Source: Streptomonospora wellingtoniae (GTDB lineage: Bacteria; Actinomycetota; Actinomycetes; Streptosporangiales; Streptosporangiaceae). From it: 64,000 nucleotides of DNA. Under the pieces are notes generated by a model. The model saw nothing but the letters and a program-made list of their open reading frames with translations. It searched no databases and was not told where the DNA came from. Location: NCBI RefSeq assembly GCF_031845375.1, contig NZ_JAVREK010000002.1, positions 334,918 to 398,917 on the forward strand, read 5' to 3'. This document shows positions 44,842 to 53,526 of the stretch, in pieces (position 1 is the first letter of the stretch; each line of letters starts with the position of its first letter). A program made the position numbers and the translations under genes.

Positions 44842-45557
44842 GGGCGCGCCTCCCCGTCCTTCCGGCTCTCGCCGCCGGGGGCCGCCTCTCCGGCCCCGCT
44901 CGGCACGACCAGCGCCGCCGCCGACGCGAGCAGCACCGGCACGCCGGGCGGCGCGAGGGGGACGGCGGCGAGCGCGATCGCCGCGCCGAGCACTGCGACG
45001 GCCTGCTCGCGCCGGTTCCCCCGCAGCCGGGTGCCGACCAGGGCCAGGAACACCGCCGCGCTCATGGCGTCCAGCCCGAAGGCGTCGGTGTCGCCGATGC
45101 GCTCGGTGGCCAGCGCGCCGAGGAGGGTCGTCAGGTTCCAGACGAGGTAGATGGAGGCGAAGACCGTGACGAAGGAGGTGCGCGCCCACGCCGCGGTGGG
45201 CTGCGCGAACGCCCCGGCGGCGGTCTCGTCGATGACGCCGTGGGCGACCAGCAGCCGCCGCGGGCCGCGCCAGTGCAGCAGGTCGGCCAACCGCAGGCCG
45301 TAGAGGGTGTTGCGTGCGCCCAGCAGTAGCGCGCCGGCTGCGCCCGCCGCCAGGCCGCCTCCGCCGGCGACCACGCCCACCAGGGCGAACTGCGACGCGC
45401 CGGTGAAGGCGAACAGGCTGAGCGTGCACGCCTGGGGCACCGAGAGCCCGGCGGTAACGGCGGCCGCCCCGAACGCGGTCCCGGACAGGCCCACGGCGAC
45501 GCCCATCCCCAGCCCGTCGCGCACCGGGGGCGGCAGAGGTGCAGCGGAGGTGTTCAC
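44838..45557 (-). CDS. azlC: AzlC-type branched-chain amino acid exporter
   Basis: A 239-residue membrane protein with the AzlC arrangement of helices and the motifs GLGMGVAVGLSGTAFGAAAV near residue 15, FTGASQFALVGV near 50 and LLGARNTLYGL near 75. It forms an exporter with AzlD. GTG at 45557 gives the normal start; TAGCGT on the same strand lies about 8 bases upstream and could be the -10 box of a near-leaderless transcript. The gene begins 86 bp after the AraC gene. Confidence 0.88.
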   Translation of the reverse strand: MNTSAAPLPPPVRDGLGMGVAVGLSGTAFGAAAVTAGLSVPQACTLSLFAFTGASQFALVGVVAGGGGLAAGAAGALLLGARNTLYGLRLADLLHWRGPRRLLVAHGVIDETAAGAFAQPTAAWARTSFVTVFASIYLVWNLTTLLGALATERIGDTDAFGLDAMSAAVFLALVGTRLRGNRREQAVAVLGAAIALAAVPLAPPGVPVLLASAAALVVPSGAGEAAPGGESRKDGEARP

Positions 45558-45643
45558 GTCCGCCGACGCTAGCGGCGTCGCGGCACGGCCGTCTTGAACG
45601 ATATTGCGGGCGCGGGCGCGGAAGCCCGTGCGGGCGCCGATGG

Positions 45644-46489
45644 CTAGCCCGGCTGGGCCGGCCCCCGGACTCCCCGCTGGAAGGCGCCCGGCGGTACGCC
45701 GGTGGTGCGCTTGAAGTGGCGCGTGAAGTGCGGCTGGTCGGCGAAGCCGAGGGCGGCGGACACGTCGGCGGGCGGCATGCCGTCGGCCAGCAGCCGCCGG
45801 GCGCGCTGCACCCGGACGTCGTTCACGTAGGCGTGCGGCGGCAGCCCGTGCGCCGCGCGGAACGCCCGCAGCAGCGCGAAGGGCGGGGTGTCCACGGCGG
45901 CGGCCAGCTCCTCCAGACCGGGCGGGTCGGCCAGGGTGGTGTGCAGCAGCTCGCGGGCGCGCTCGACGGCGCGGACGGAGCCGGGCGGTTGCGGGGCATG
46001 CGGAGCGGCGCCCGCGCGGGTGTGCCGGGAGAGCAGCCGGTGCAGCGCCTGGCGGATCAGCGTGGAGGCGCTGAGCCGGTCGCCCTTCTCGGTGGCCCGG
46101 TGGGCCGCCCGCACGAGGCGCGCCGACCCCGGGTCGCGGACCTCCTCGGGAATGAACGGCGGTATGCGGTCCATGCCGAGGTCGCGCGCCACGGCGGCGA
46201 CCACGCCGACCTCGGGGTAGAGCACCCGGTAGCGCCAGCCGTCGGGCACTCCGGCGTGGCCGGTGTGCACCTCGTGCGGCTCGACCACCAGCAGTCCGCC
46301 CGCACTGATGCTGACGTCGCCGCCCTTGTAGTAGGTGACCTCCACGCCCGACTCGACGAGGGCGAAGGTGTAGGTGTCGTGCGTGTGCCGGTTGAAGGTG
46401 TGCCGTACGTAATGTGCCTTGAGCAGCTCCACGCCCGGCAGGCCGGGATGGCGCCAGAACCGCGCGCGATCGGCGGACTCGTCGCTCAT
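45644..46489 (-). CDS. AraC family transcriptional regulator
   Basis: A 281-residue regulator with an N-terminal cupin-like sensor domain (HTHDTYTFALVESG...; VEPHEVHTG) and a C-terminal double helix-turn-helix (about 180-275, LEELAAAVDTPPFALLRAFRAAHGL; VSAALGFADQPHFTRHFKRTTGVPPGAF). It is followed on the same strand by azlC-azlD and probably controls them; the ligand may be an amino acid or analogue. The ATG comes 7 bases after TAAGCT on the minus strand, suggesting a leaderless mRNA. Confidence 0.9.
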   Translation of the reverse strand: MSDESADRARFWRHPGLPGVELLKAHYVRHTFNRHTHDTYTFALVESGVEVTYYKGGDVSISAGGLLVVEPHEVHTGHAGVPDGWRYRVLYPEVGVVAAVARDLGMDRIPPFIPEEVRDPGSARLVRAAHRATEKGDRLSASTLIRQALHRLLSRHTRAGAAPHAPQPPGSVRAVERARELLHTTLADPPGLEELAAAVDTPPFALLRAFRAAHGLPPHAYVNDVRVQRARRLLADGMPPADVSAALGFADQPHFTRHFKRTTGVPPGAFQRGVRGPAQPG

Positions 46490-46594
46490 AGCCCCAGCTT
46501 AGGCGGCCCGGGCGAGGTGCGGCGGACGAGTCCGGCACCGCCCGACGGTTCAGTCCCGCCCACTCGGGCCGGCCCGGCGCCGCGGCGCCGGGTC

Positions 46595-46600
46595 TAGAAT
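46595..46600 (+). promoter_or_regulatory. Candidate -10 box for a leaderless mRNA (GNAT gene)
   Basis: TAGAAT ends 7 bases before the GTG at 46608; no ribosome binding site intervenes and no good -35 was found. Confidence 0.4.
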
Positions 46601-46607
46601 TCCGCGC

Positions 46608-47036
46608 GTGCTCACTATCGACCTCGCGGAGAGCCCTCAGGACCGCGCCGCCGTCTTCGTGATCCGCGGCGCCGTTTTCGTCGCCGAGCAGCGGGTGCCC
46701 GTCGCCGAGGAGTGGGACTCCTGCGACCTCACCGCCGACCACCTACTGGCGCGCGCCGGCGGCGTGCCGGTCGGAACCGGCCGGCTCGTGACCGAGGGGG
46801 AGCGGGGCGTCCTCGGCCGACTGGCAGTGCTGCCCGAGGCCCGCGGTACCGGCGCCGGGGCCGCGCTGGTCCGCGCCGTCGAGGACCGGGCGCGCAATCT
46901 GGGGCTCAGCGCCGTCGAACTGCACGCGCAGACCCACGCGCTGGGGTTCTACGAGCGGCTGGGCTACACCGCCCGCGGCGAGGAGTTCCTGGACGCGGGC
47001 ATCCCGCACCTGGACATGCACAAGTTTCTGACCTGA
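46608..47036 (+). CDS. GNAT family N-acetyltransferase
   Basis: A 142-residue acetyltransferase of the ElaA-like GNAT subgroup. The acetyl-CoA loop is in RLAVLPEARGTGAGAALV, and HAQTHALGFYERLGYTARGEEFLDAGIPHLDM is characteristic of ElaA-like proteins. The substrate is unknown. It is divergent from the AraC gene, with 118 bp between the two starts. A decayed copy of the palindromic repeat begins 35 bp after its stop. Confidence 0.9.
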   Translation: MLTIDLAESPQDRAAVFVIRGAVFVAEQRVPVAEEWDSCDLTADHLLARAGGVPVGTGRLVTEGERGVLGRLAVLPEARGTGAGAALVRAVEDRARNLGLSAVELHAQTHALGFYERLGYTARGEEFLDAGIPHLDMHKFLT

Positions 47037-47070
47037 GAGACCGCCGGTCCCGCAGGGACCGAACCCCGCT

Positions 47071-47090
47071 GATCTTGTGGCTGTCGTGAA
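47071..47090 (+). repeat. Palindromic repeat, decayed half-copy D
   Basis: GATCTTGTGGCTGTCGTGAA matches the left arm and start of the centre of the full repeats (two differences in the 16-base arm). The right arm is not recognisable downstream, so this appears to be a broken copy. It lies after the GNAT gene. The rest of 47037-47347 holds no gene; a small dyad TACT (47218-47221) and AGTA (47226-47229) precedes the thioesterase gene. Confidence 0.6.
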
Positions 47091-47347
47091 TGCAAGCGGC
47101 TTGGCGTCAACCGGTGAGTGCAATGGTCAGGTCAGCAGCGCCGCGTTGAGGCGCCGCGCCGGCGGCCTGTGACGGTCGTCGCGTTGCTTCCCCCGGTGCG
47201 GTGGGGGATCATGAAGCTACTGACTAGTAACATGGTCGGACCTCCGGCGCGGCGGCGTTCGGAGCGCGCGCCTCCTCCGCGGCGGTCGCGCCCCGGAGCG
47301 CGGCCGCCGCCCGCCGAACGAGTACACAGTGCAGAGCGAAGGAAGCC

Positions 47348-48025
47348 ATGACGGTCGACGCCAAGCCGGTTGCCGAACTCCCCGACCCCCGCGACTACGG
47401 TCTCGCCGTGGTCGGCGAGGAGGAGCTCCCGGCGGAGCTGACGTCCCTGGTCGCCGAGGTGCGATCGCTTGTCGACGCCGTCGCCCACACGCGGGCTGGA
47501 GACGAGGAGCTTTCGGCGGCGCGCGCGTCCGTGGCCGAGGCCGCCGCGCGGCTCCGGGGAGGCCCTCGACACGAGATCGGCACCATGGTGCGCCACATCC
47601 GCGACGGCGGCCGGGTGGAGTACGGCACGCTCACCAACCTCGTCGCCGGGCCGACCAACGCCGCTGCTCCGCCGCTGCGCCTGGATACCGCTCCCGAGGG
47701 GGGCCTGCGCGCGCAGGTGCGGCTGAACGGCACCTACCAGGGCCCGCCGGGGCTCGTGCACGGCGGCTGGCTCGCCGCGCTCCTCGACCAGGCGCTGGGC
47801 GCCGCGGCCGGCGCCGAGGGGATGCCGGGCCTGACGGCCCACCTCGACGTGGACTACCGCCGCCCGACCCCGCTGAACACGCCGCTGGAGATCACCTCGC
47901 GCGTCACCGGAACCGAGCGCCGCAAGGTCTTCGTCGCCGCCGAGATCCGGCACGGCGGCGAGGTGACCGCCGAAGGCACCGCGGTCATGGTGCGCATCGA
48001 CCTCCCCGGCGAGGAGGGCGCATAG
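47348..48025 (+). CDS. PaaI-type hotdog-fold thioesterase
   Basis: A 225-residue protein. The C-terminal 140 residues are a hotdog domain with HGGWLAALLDQALG (the catalytic loop), LTAHLDVDYRRPTPLNTPLEI and VAAEIRHGG. Such enzymes hydrolyse acyl-CoA thioesters. The first 80 residues form an additional helical extension. ATG at 47348 follows AAGGAAG. It precedes an acyl-CoA ligase gene, separated by a convergent small gene, so a link with fatty-acid or aryl-acid metabolism is plausible but unproven. Confidence 0.87.
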   Translation: MTVDAKPVAELPDPRDYGLAVVGEEELPAELTSLVAEVRSLVDAVAHTRAGDEELSAARASVAEAAARLRGGPRHEIGTMVRHIRDGGRVEYGTLTNLVAGPTNAAAPPLRLDTAPEGGLRAQVRLNGTYQGPPGLVHGGWLAALLDQALGAAAGAEGMPGLTAHLDVDYRRPTPLNTPLEITSRVTGTERRKVFVAAEIRHGGEVTAEGTAVMVRIDLPGEEGA

Positions 48026-48068
48026 CGGCCGCTCCCGCACACCGGCCGCTCGGCGCGTACACGCATGC

Positions 48069-48102
48069 GAGCGCCGCACGGCCCGCGGGCCGTGCGGCGC
48101 TC
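48069..48102. terminator. Bidirectional hairpin terminator
   Basis: A 34-bp perfect palindrome (arms 48069-48084 and 48087-48102) between the thioesterase gene (ends 48025) and the convergent small gene (ends 48120). Confidence 0.8.
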
Positions 48103-48119
48103 GGTGGGTCCCGGAGCGG

Positions 48120-48425
48120 TCAGCGGCGCCGCAGCGCCCGCCGTAGCCGACTCTCCACCCGGCGAAGGCCCCGCTGGACCTCCGGGGGCATGCCGCCGCG
48201 CGCCGGAGCACCGGGGCTGCGCGTCCGCGCGCCGGGGCGCGGACCGGTTCCGCGGTGCATCCGCGCGCGCCGGACGATGCCGCCCAGACCGCGCGTCGCT
48301 GCCGCACCGCCTGTGCGGTGGGGGCGATGGGTGCGGGAGACGGGAGACCCGCCACCCATTCCGTCGAGCCTGCCACCGATGACCTGGCGCGCCTTGCGTT
48401 CGATCCAGTTCCTACGGGTCCCCAT
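48120..48425 (-). CDS. Small basic protein of unknown function
   Basis: A 101-residue Arg/Gly/Pro-rich protein. The strong ribosome binding site GAGGAGGAG lies 5 bases before the ATG (minus strand), much better than those of most genes here, and a terminator palindrome follows its stop, so it is likely a real gene. The first 20 residues (MGTRRNWIERKARQVIGGRL) could form a helix; the middle is disordered and the end (RRVESRLRRALRRR) is a basic helix. No family is recognised. It may bind nucleic acid or acidic partners; that is speculation. Confidence 0.6.
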   Translation of the reverse strand: MGTRRNWIERKARQVIGGRLDGMGGGSPVSRTHRPHRTGGAAATRGLGGIVRRARMHRGTGPRPGARTRSPGAPARGGMPPEVQRGLRRVESRLRRALRRR

Positions 48426-48648
48426 GGGATCTCCTCCTCGGGGGATGGCTCTCTCGATCCGTCGATCGCTGTCGTCAGGGGGCGGGAGGGGCCCGCCGTG
48501 TCCCTGCCATCCGCTCTACTACCCGCGACACGCCGGGTTATTGGGGCGATCTCGGTCACGCCTGCGCGGCGGCCGGGACTATGAGGGAGATCATGGCGCC
48601 CGGCGCCCCCTGGTGGGTGGTTTCGTGCCGCATGTCCGATAAACCGGA
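48426..48648. other. Intergenic region between divergent genes
   Basis: The 223 bp between the small basic protein and the acyl-CoA ligase hold no credible gene. No pair of promoter boxes could be fixed for either gene, though TAAACC at 48640 lies just before the ligase start. Confidence 0.4.
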
Positions 48649-50469
48649 GTGGTGACAAGCAGTATCGCGAATCCGGCGCGGAGCGACCTGCCCGTATCGG
48701 GCGGGTTGGCCGACACCCTCTTCGACCGCGCCTCCCGCTTCCCCGAGCAGCCCATGCTCAGCCGCCGGACCGAGGGGCGCTGGCGGGACGCCACGGCCGC
48801 CGAGGTCCGCGACGACGTCGCGGCGCTGGCCAAGGGCCTGATCGCCCGGGGTGTTCAGCCCGGCGACCGGGTGGGCCTGCTGTCGGGCAACCGCCACGAG
48901 TGGACGCTGCTGGACTACGCGATCTGGACGGCCGGCGCCGTCTCGGTGCCGATCTACCCCTCCTCGTCGGCGGAGCAGGCGGCGCTGATCCTCCGGGACT
49001 CGGGCTGCCGGGCCTGCGCCGTCGACGGCACCGGCCACGCGGCCATGGTCGAAGAGCTGCGCACGGCTTCCGCCGGTCCGGAGGCGCTCGAACACGTGTG
49101 GTGCTTCGACACCGGAGCGCTGGACGAGCTGCGCAGCGCGGGGGCCGATGTGCCCGACGGCGCCGTGGAGCAGCGGCGCTGCGCCGTCTCCCACGACGAC
49201 CCGGCCACCGTCGTTTACACCTCCGGCACCACCGGCGATCCCAAGGGCTGCGTCCTCACCCACCGCAACTTCCTCGCCGAGATCCAGGCCGTCGAGGCGT
49301 CCCTGCCCGCCCTGTTCGAGCCCGGCGCCGACGGCACGCCGCCCTCGACCCTGCTCTTCCTGCCGCTGGCCCACGTGTTCGGGCGGATGGTGCAGGTCGG
49401 CGTCATCCACTCCGGGGCCCGGCTGGGCCACACCGCCGACGTCGGCTCGCTCCTCGCGGACCTGGGCACCTTCCGGCCCACGTTCCTGCTCGCGGTGCCC
49501 TACGTCTTCGAGAAGATCCACGCCACAGCACGCAAGCGCACCCGTGGGCTCAGCCGGCGCGTCTTCGACGCCGCCACCGAGACGGCGGTGGCCTGCAGCC
49601 GCGCCGCCGACGCCGGCGGCCCCGGCCCGCTGCTGCGCCTGCGCCGCGCCGTGATGGACCGGCTGGTCTACCGCCGGCTGACCGCTGCGCTCGGCGGGCG
49701 CTGTACCCGGGTCGTCTCGGGCGGCGGCGCGCTCGACACCCGGCTCCTGCACTTCTACCGGGGCGTCGGCCTGGAGGTCTACGAGGGCTACGGCCTGACC
49801 GAAACCACGGCCGCGGTGCTGGCGAACACCCCCGGGCGGGTCCGGCCCGGCACCGTGGGCGGACCACTGCCCGGCGTCGAGGCGCGGCTGGCCGGCGACG
49901 GCGAGCTCCTCGTCCGCGGCGGCCCGGTCTTCACCCGCTACTGGAACCGCCCCGAGGCGACCCGGGACGCCTTCGTCGACGGCTGGTTCGCCACGGGCGA
50001 CCTCGCCGAGATCGACGCCGAGGGCTTCGTGCGCATCACCGGCCGCAAGAAGGAGATCCTGGTCACGGCCGGCGGTAAGAACGTCGCGCCCGTGCCCGCC
50101 GAGGAGCGGGTCTGCGCCCACCCCCTCGTCGAGCAGTGCATGCTGGTCGGCGACGGCCGCTCCTTCGTGACCGCGCTGGTCACCCTGGACCCCGACGAGC
50201 TGGCCCGGTGGAGGGAGCGCAGCGGATACGCCCCCGGCGAGCCGCGCGGCGGTCCCGGCGCCGACCCCGCCCTCCGCGCCGAGGTGCAGAAGGCGGTCGA
50301 CGCGGCGAACGCGGCCGTGTCGCGCGCGGAGTCCATCCGCGCGTTCCGCATCCTGCCGGAGCGGTTCAGCGTGGAGGACGAGACCCTCACGCCGACGCTG
50401 AAGCTCCGCCGCTCGCGGATCGCCGACCGCTACGGCGCCGCCATCGAGGAGATGTACTCCAAGCGCTGA
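48649..50469 (+). CDS. Long-chain fatty acid-CoA ligase-like AMP-forming enzyme
   Basis: A 606-residue ANL-superfamily enzyme. The P-loop-like VYTSGTTGDPKGCVLTHRN near residue 185, the EGYGLTETTAAVLAN region, DGWFATGDLAEID and GRKKEILVTAGGKNVAP (with the catalytic lysine region near the end) are the family motifs. Activates a carboxylic acid with ATP and CoA; the length and pattern fit long-chain acyl-CoA synthetases (FadD15-like). GTG at 48649 or 48652 could start it; no strong ribosome binding site is visible. A short dyad TTCAGG/CCTGAA at 50543-50558 lies downstream. Confidence 0.9.
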   Translation: MVTSSIANPARSDLPVSGGLADTLFDRASRFPEQPMLSRRTEGRWRDATAAEVRDDVAALAKGLIARGVQPGDRVGLLSGNRHEWTLLDYAIWTAGAVSVPIYPSSSAEQAALILRDSGCRACAVDGTGHAAMVEELRTASAGPEALEHVWCFDTGALDELRSAGADVPDGAVEQRRCAVSHDDPATVVYTSGTTGDPKGCVLTHRNFLAEIQAVEASLPALFEPGADGTPPSTLLFLPLAHVFGRMVQVGVIHSGARLGHTADVGSLLADLGTFRPTFLLAVPYVFEKIHATARKRTRGLSRRVFDAATETAVACSRAADAGGPGPLLRLRRAVMDRLVYRRLTAALGGRCTRVVSGGGALDTRLLHFYRGVGLEVYEGYGLTETTAAVLANTPGRVRPGTVGGPLPGVEARLAGDGELLVRGGPVFTRYWNRPEATRDAFVDGWFATGDLAEIDAEGFVRITGRKKEILVTAGGKNVAPVPAEERVCAHPLVEQCMLVGDGRSFVTALVTLDPDELARWRERSGYAPGEPRGGPGADPALRAEVQKAVDAANAAVSRAESIRAFRILPERFSVEDETLTPTLKLRRSRIADRYGAAIEEMYSKR

Positions 50470-51025
50470 GTGGCGGGCCGACGGGATCGGCGACCGGTCG
50501 AGCGTGCGCGGAAGGTGAATAGCACTCACACAGAATTCGGATTTCAGGACGCCCTGAATTCATCCCTCTGCGTGCAGGTCGGGTTACGCGACGTTGACCC
50601 GAAGCGGGCGCGTTTACCGCGGCCTTGCTCCGCGCCGGTTCGGGCCGACGTCCGCCGCCGGGCGATCGTGCGTCCCGCGCCGAGCGCACCGCCCCTGGCG
50701 TCGCACGACGCGCGATCCGGCCGCCTGTCCCGCTGCATACTCCATTCCATCCGATGAAAGTTCCCGTCATCGACTCGGAAAGGGGCGGGAGGTTCCGCCC
50801 GCGCGCCCGGACTGTCCGTAGTCGGCCACCAGCATTGCCGCAGCCTCCGAACCGGCCGATCGTGCAGTGGAGGGAAAACGCCGCGCGAAGGCCGCCCGAG
50901 CGCTCCGCGCGTCCTCGGCACATCGTCGCCGGGGCCGTTCCGCGACTCCCGCGCCGGTCGGCGGCCTCCCGTCCTCGCGCCGCAGCAGTCCGCAACGTCG
51001 AGCGCCACGAGAAGAGGACGCCGTC
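50470..51025. other. 556-bp gap upstream of the peroxidase gene
   Basis: This region holds no convincing gene. Around 50515-50575 it is AT-richer, with a 6-bp dyad (TTCAGG at 50543-50548, CCTGAA at 50553-50558) between two GAATTC sequences; it could be a weak terminator for the ligase gene or a regulatory site. The rest is GC-rich and unremarkable. An open frame from 50470 has an unlikely composition. Confidence 0.4.
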
Positions 51026-52501
51026 ATGGAGTCGACCGCCGAAACGTCAGCCCCGTCCGAGGAGCCCCGGTTCCCGCACCGGGCGCCGCGCAGCGGCCAC
51101 GGCCTCACCCCGCGCGGGCTCGGCCACGTGCCCGAGTCGCCGATGTTCGAGGGCAGGTTCGGGCGGATGTTCCGCCGCCTGCCCGCTCTCCGGCTCACCG
51201 AGCCCGAGATCACCGAGCTGGCCGGGCGCATGGTCGAACGCAGCCCCGGCGACCCGGGGATGGACAACCCGGACGCGCCGGCGGGCTATACGTTCCTCGG
51301 CCAGTTCATCGACCACGACATCACCCACGACCCGTCGCCGCTGCAGGTGCGCCGCAACGATCCCGACGCGCTGACCAACTTCCGCTCGCCGTTCTTCGAC
51401 CTGGACTCGGTCTACGGGCGCGGCCCCGGAGACCAGCCCTACCTCTACGACGACGACCACGTCGGCCGCTTCCTGATCGCCCGCCGCGACGGCCTGTTCG
51501 ACCTGCAGCGCAACGCGCAGGGGACGGCCGTCATCCCCGATCCGCGCAACGACGAGAACGTCTTCGTCACCCACCTGCAGCTGACCATGCAGCTGTTCCA
51601 CAACAAGGTCGCGGAGCGGCTGCCCGAGTTGCGGGAGGACGTGCGGGCGCCCGAGGAGAGCGCCTTCGCCGCCGCCCAGCGCATCGTGCGCTGGCACTAC
51701 CAGTGGGTGGTGATCCACGACTTCCTGCGGCGGGTCGTCGGCGAGGAGACGTTCGCGGACGTGCTCCGGACCCTGCCGCCGTCGGGACCCCACTGCTCGG
51801 TCGAGCGGCCCCACCTGCGCCACTACCGCTGGAGCAACAACCCGTTCATGCCCGTCGAGTTCTCCGTCGGGGCCTACCGCTTCGCGCACTCCATGGTCCG
51901 GGCGCGCTACAAGCTGAACACGACGGTGCCGGACCTGCCCATCTTCACCGCCGAGCCCATCTCCGAAAGCGACCCGCTGACCCACCTGGGCGGGTTCCGC
52001 GCGCTGCCGCCGAGCTGGCAGGTGGAGTGGCGCCGGTTCTTCCCGCTGGGCGCGGACGGCGGCGAGCCCGCGCCGTCGCGGGCCATCGACCCCTTCCTCG
52101 CTCCTCCGCTGATGGAGCTGCCGCCGGAGGCCGCTGAAGGCATCGCGTCCCTGGCCCGGCGCAACCTGACGCGCGGCGTGAGCCTGGGTCTGCCCTCGGG
52201 GCAGGCGGTGGCCTACGCGATGGGCGTGCGACCGCTGCCCGAGTCCGAGCTGGACGCGCCCCGGCGCGGGGCGCCGCTGTGGTACTACATCCTGCGCGAG
52301 GCCGAGCTGCTGGCCGGCGGCCGGCACCTGGGCCCGGTGGGCGGCCGGATCGTCGCCGAGGTGTTTCTCGGGCTGCTGGCCGCCGACCCGTCCTCCTACC
52401 TCAGCAACGACCCCGGCTGGCGGCCGACGCTGGGCGAGGACGGGGTCTTCACCATGTCCGATCTGATCCGCTTCACCGGATTCGGGCTCGACGAGGTGTG
52501 A
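51026..52501 (+). CDS. Animal-type haem peroxidase
   Basis: A 491-residue member of the peroxidase-cyclooxygenase (animal haem peroxidase) family, rarer in bacteria than catalase-peroxidases. The distal site is FLGQFIDHDITHDP near residue 95 (with the distal His and the calcium-binding loop FDLDSVYGRG near 125), and the proximal His is in VGAYRFAHSMVRARY near 295, followed by LTTVPDLP-like spacing. No signal peptide is seen, so it is probably cytoplasmic. ATG at 51026 follows GAGGAC; the open frame extends upstream without homology. The substrate is unknown. Confidence 0.9.
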   Translation: MESTAETSAPSEEPRFPHRAPRSGHGLTPRGLGHVPESPMFEGRFGRMFRRLPALRLTEPEITELAGRMVERSPGDPGMDNPDAPAGYTFLGQFIDHDITHDPSPLQVRRNDPDALTNFRSPFFDLDSVYGRGPGDQPYLYDDDHVGRFLIARRDGLFDLQRNAQGTAVIPDPRNDENVFVTHLQLTMQLFHNKVAERLPELREDVRAPEESAFAAAQRIVRWHYQWVVIHDFLRRVVGEETFADVLRTLPPSGPHCSVERPHLRHYRWSNNPFMPVEFSVGAYRFAHSMVRARYKLNTTVPDLPIFTAEPISESDPLTHLGGFRALPPSWQVEWRRFFPLGADGGEPAPSRAIDPFLAPPLMELPPEAAEGIASLARRNLTRGVSLGLPSGQAVAYAMGVRPLPESELDAPRRGAPLWYYILREAELLAGGRHLGPVGGRIVAEVFLGLLAADPSSYLSNDPGWRPTLGEDGVFTMSDLIRFTGFGLDEV

Positions 52502-52502
52502 G

Positions 52503-52530
52503 CCCCCGGCCCGGGCGCCCCGGCTGGGGG
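52503..52530. terminator. Possible terminator between peroxidase and ligD-like genes
   Basis: Arms 52503-52511 and 52522-52530 can pair over 9 bp with one G-U pair, in the gap between two convergent genes. Weaker than the other hairpins. Confidence 0.45.
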
Positions 52531-52575
52531 ACCGCCGTCCGCGCCTGCGCCGCGAGCCGCGCATCGGGGCGGCGC

Positions 52576-53526
52576 TCACCGCGAGCGCCGCTCCAGCTTC
52601 TCCAGCCGTTCGGCCGCCTTGCGCGGCGACCGGGCGTGCCGCGCCATCCCGTGCCAGGCGTCGCCGCCTGCGGCCTCCGCCCGCCCCAGCCGCTCGCCCA
52701 GTGTGCGCACCGTCCAATGCCGTGCGGAGGGGACGCCGTTCAGCTCCTCCCACTCCAGCGGCACGGCCACCGGGGCCTCGGGCAGGGCGCGCACGGCGTA
52801 GGGCGCCACCGCGTGCTGGGCGTAGGCGTTGCGCAGCACGTCCAGGAACAGCCGGCCGCGGCGCTTGTCCTTGCGGAACTCGGTCGTGTAGGCCTCGGGG
52901 CGACGCGCGGCGACCGCGTCGGCCAGGCGGCGGGCGAACCCGCGCACCTCATCGAAGTGCAGTTCGGGGCGGATCGGCGCGACCACATGCAGCCCGCGCG
53001 AGCCCGTGGTCATCACGAACACGGCGAGCCCGGTCTCCTGCATCGCCGCGCGGACGTCGGCGGCCGCCTCGCGCACCAGGGCGAAGTCGTCCACGGACGG
53101 GTCGAGGTCGACGATGAGGCGGTCGGGGTGCTCCAGCGTGCCGGTGCGGCTCAACCACGGGTGCGGCGTGATAACCGCCTGGTCGGCGAGCCACAGCAGG
53201 CATGCGGTGTCGTCGCAGACCGCCATGGTGATGTCGCCGCCGTGCCCGCGGTGCACCTCCACCCCGCCGATCCAGTCCGGGGCGTGCGCGGGCAGCTGCT
53301 TCTGGAAGAACCCCTCGCCGCCGTCGGCGAAGATCCCGTTGGGGAAGCGGTGCAGCGCCAGGGGCCGGTCGCGCACGTGGGGCAGCATCGCCGGAGCGAC
53401 GGCGCGGTAGTGGTCGGCCAGCTCGCGCTTGGTGACACCGCCCTCACCGAACAGCTCCTTGTCGGGCTTGCCGATCTCGACCGGGCGGCGCCTCCCGTGC
53501 CGCGGCCGCACCGCGGCGGTGCTCAC
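52576..53526 (-). CDS. LigD-type polymerase (primase-polymerase) domain protein
   Basis: A 316-residue stand-alone protein equivalent to the polymerase domain of bacterial LigD, which fills ends during non-homologous end joining. The catalytic aspartates are in RLIVDLDPS near residue 125, and the family motifs GRKP-like start (VEIGKPDKELF), VTTGSRGLHVVAPI and RKDKRRGRLFLDVLRNAYAQ are present. The GTG at 53526 overlaps the stop of the phosphoesterase gene (GTGA). No ligase domain is attached, and no Ku gene is in the window. Confidence 0.9.
   Translation of the reverse strand: MSTAAVRPRHGRRRPVEIGKPDKELFGEGGVTKRELADHYRAVAPAMLPHVRDRPLALHRFPNGIFADGGEGFFQKQLPAHAPDWIGGVEVHRGHGGDITMAVCDDTACLLWLADQAVITPHPWLSRTGTLEHPDRLIVDLDPSVDDFALVREAAADVRAAMQETGLAVFVMTTGSRGLHVVAPIRPELHFDEVRGFARRLADAVAARRPEAYTTEFRKDKRRGRLFLDVLRNAYAQHAVAPYAVRALPEAPVAVPLEWEELNGVPSARHWTVRTLGERLGRAEAAGGDAWHGMARHARSPRKAAERLEKLERRSR

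Noticed and set aside
50470..50757. Small plus-strand frame after the acyl-CoA ligase
   Set aside because: It starts right after the ligase stop with no separate ribosome binding site and has no family; the composition is odd.
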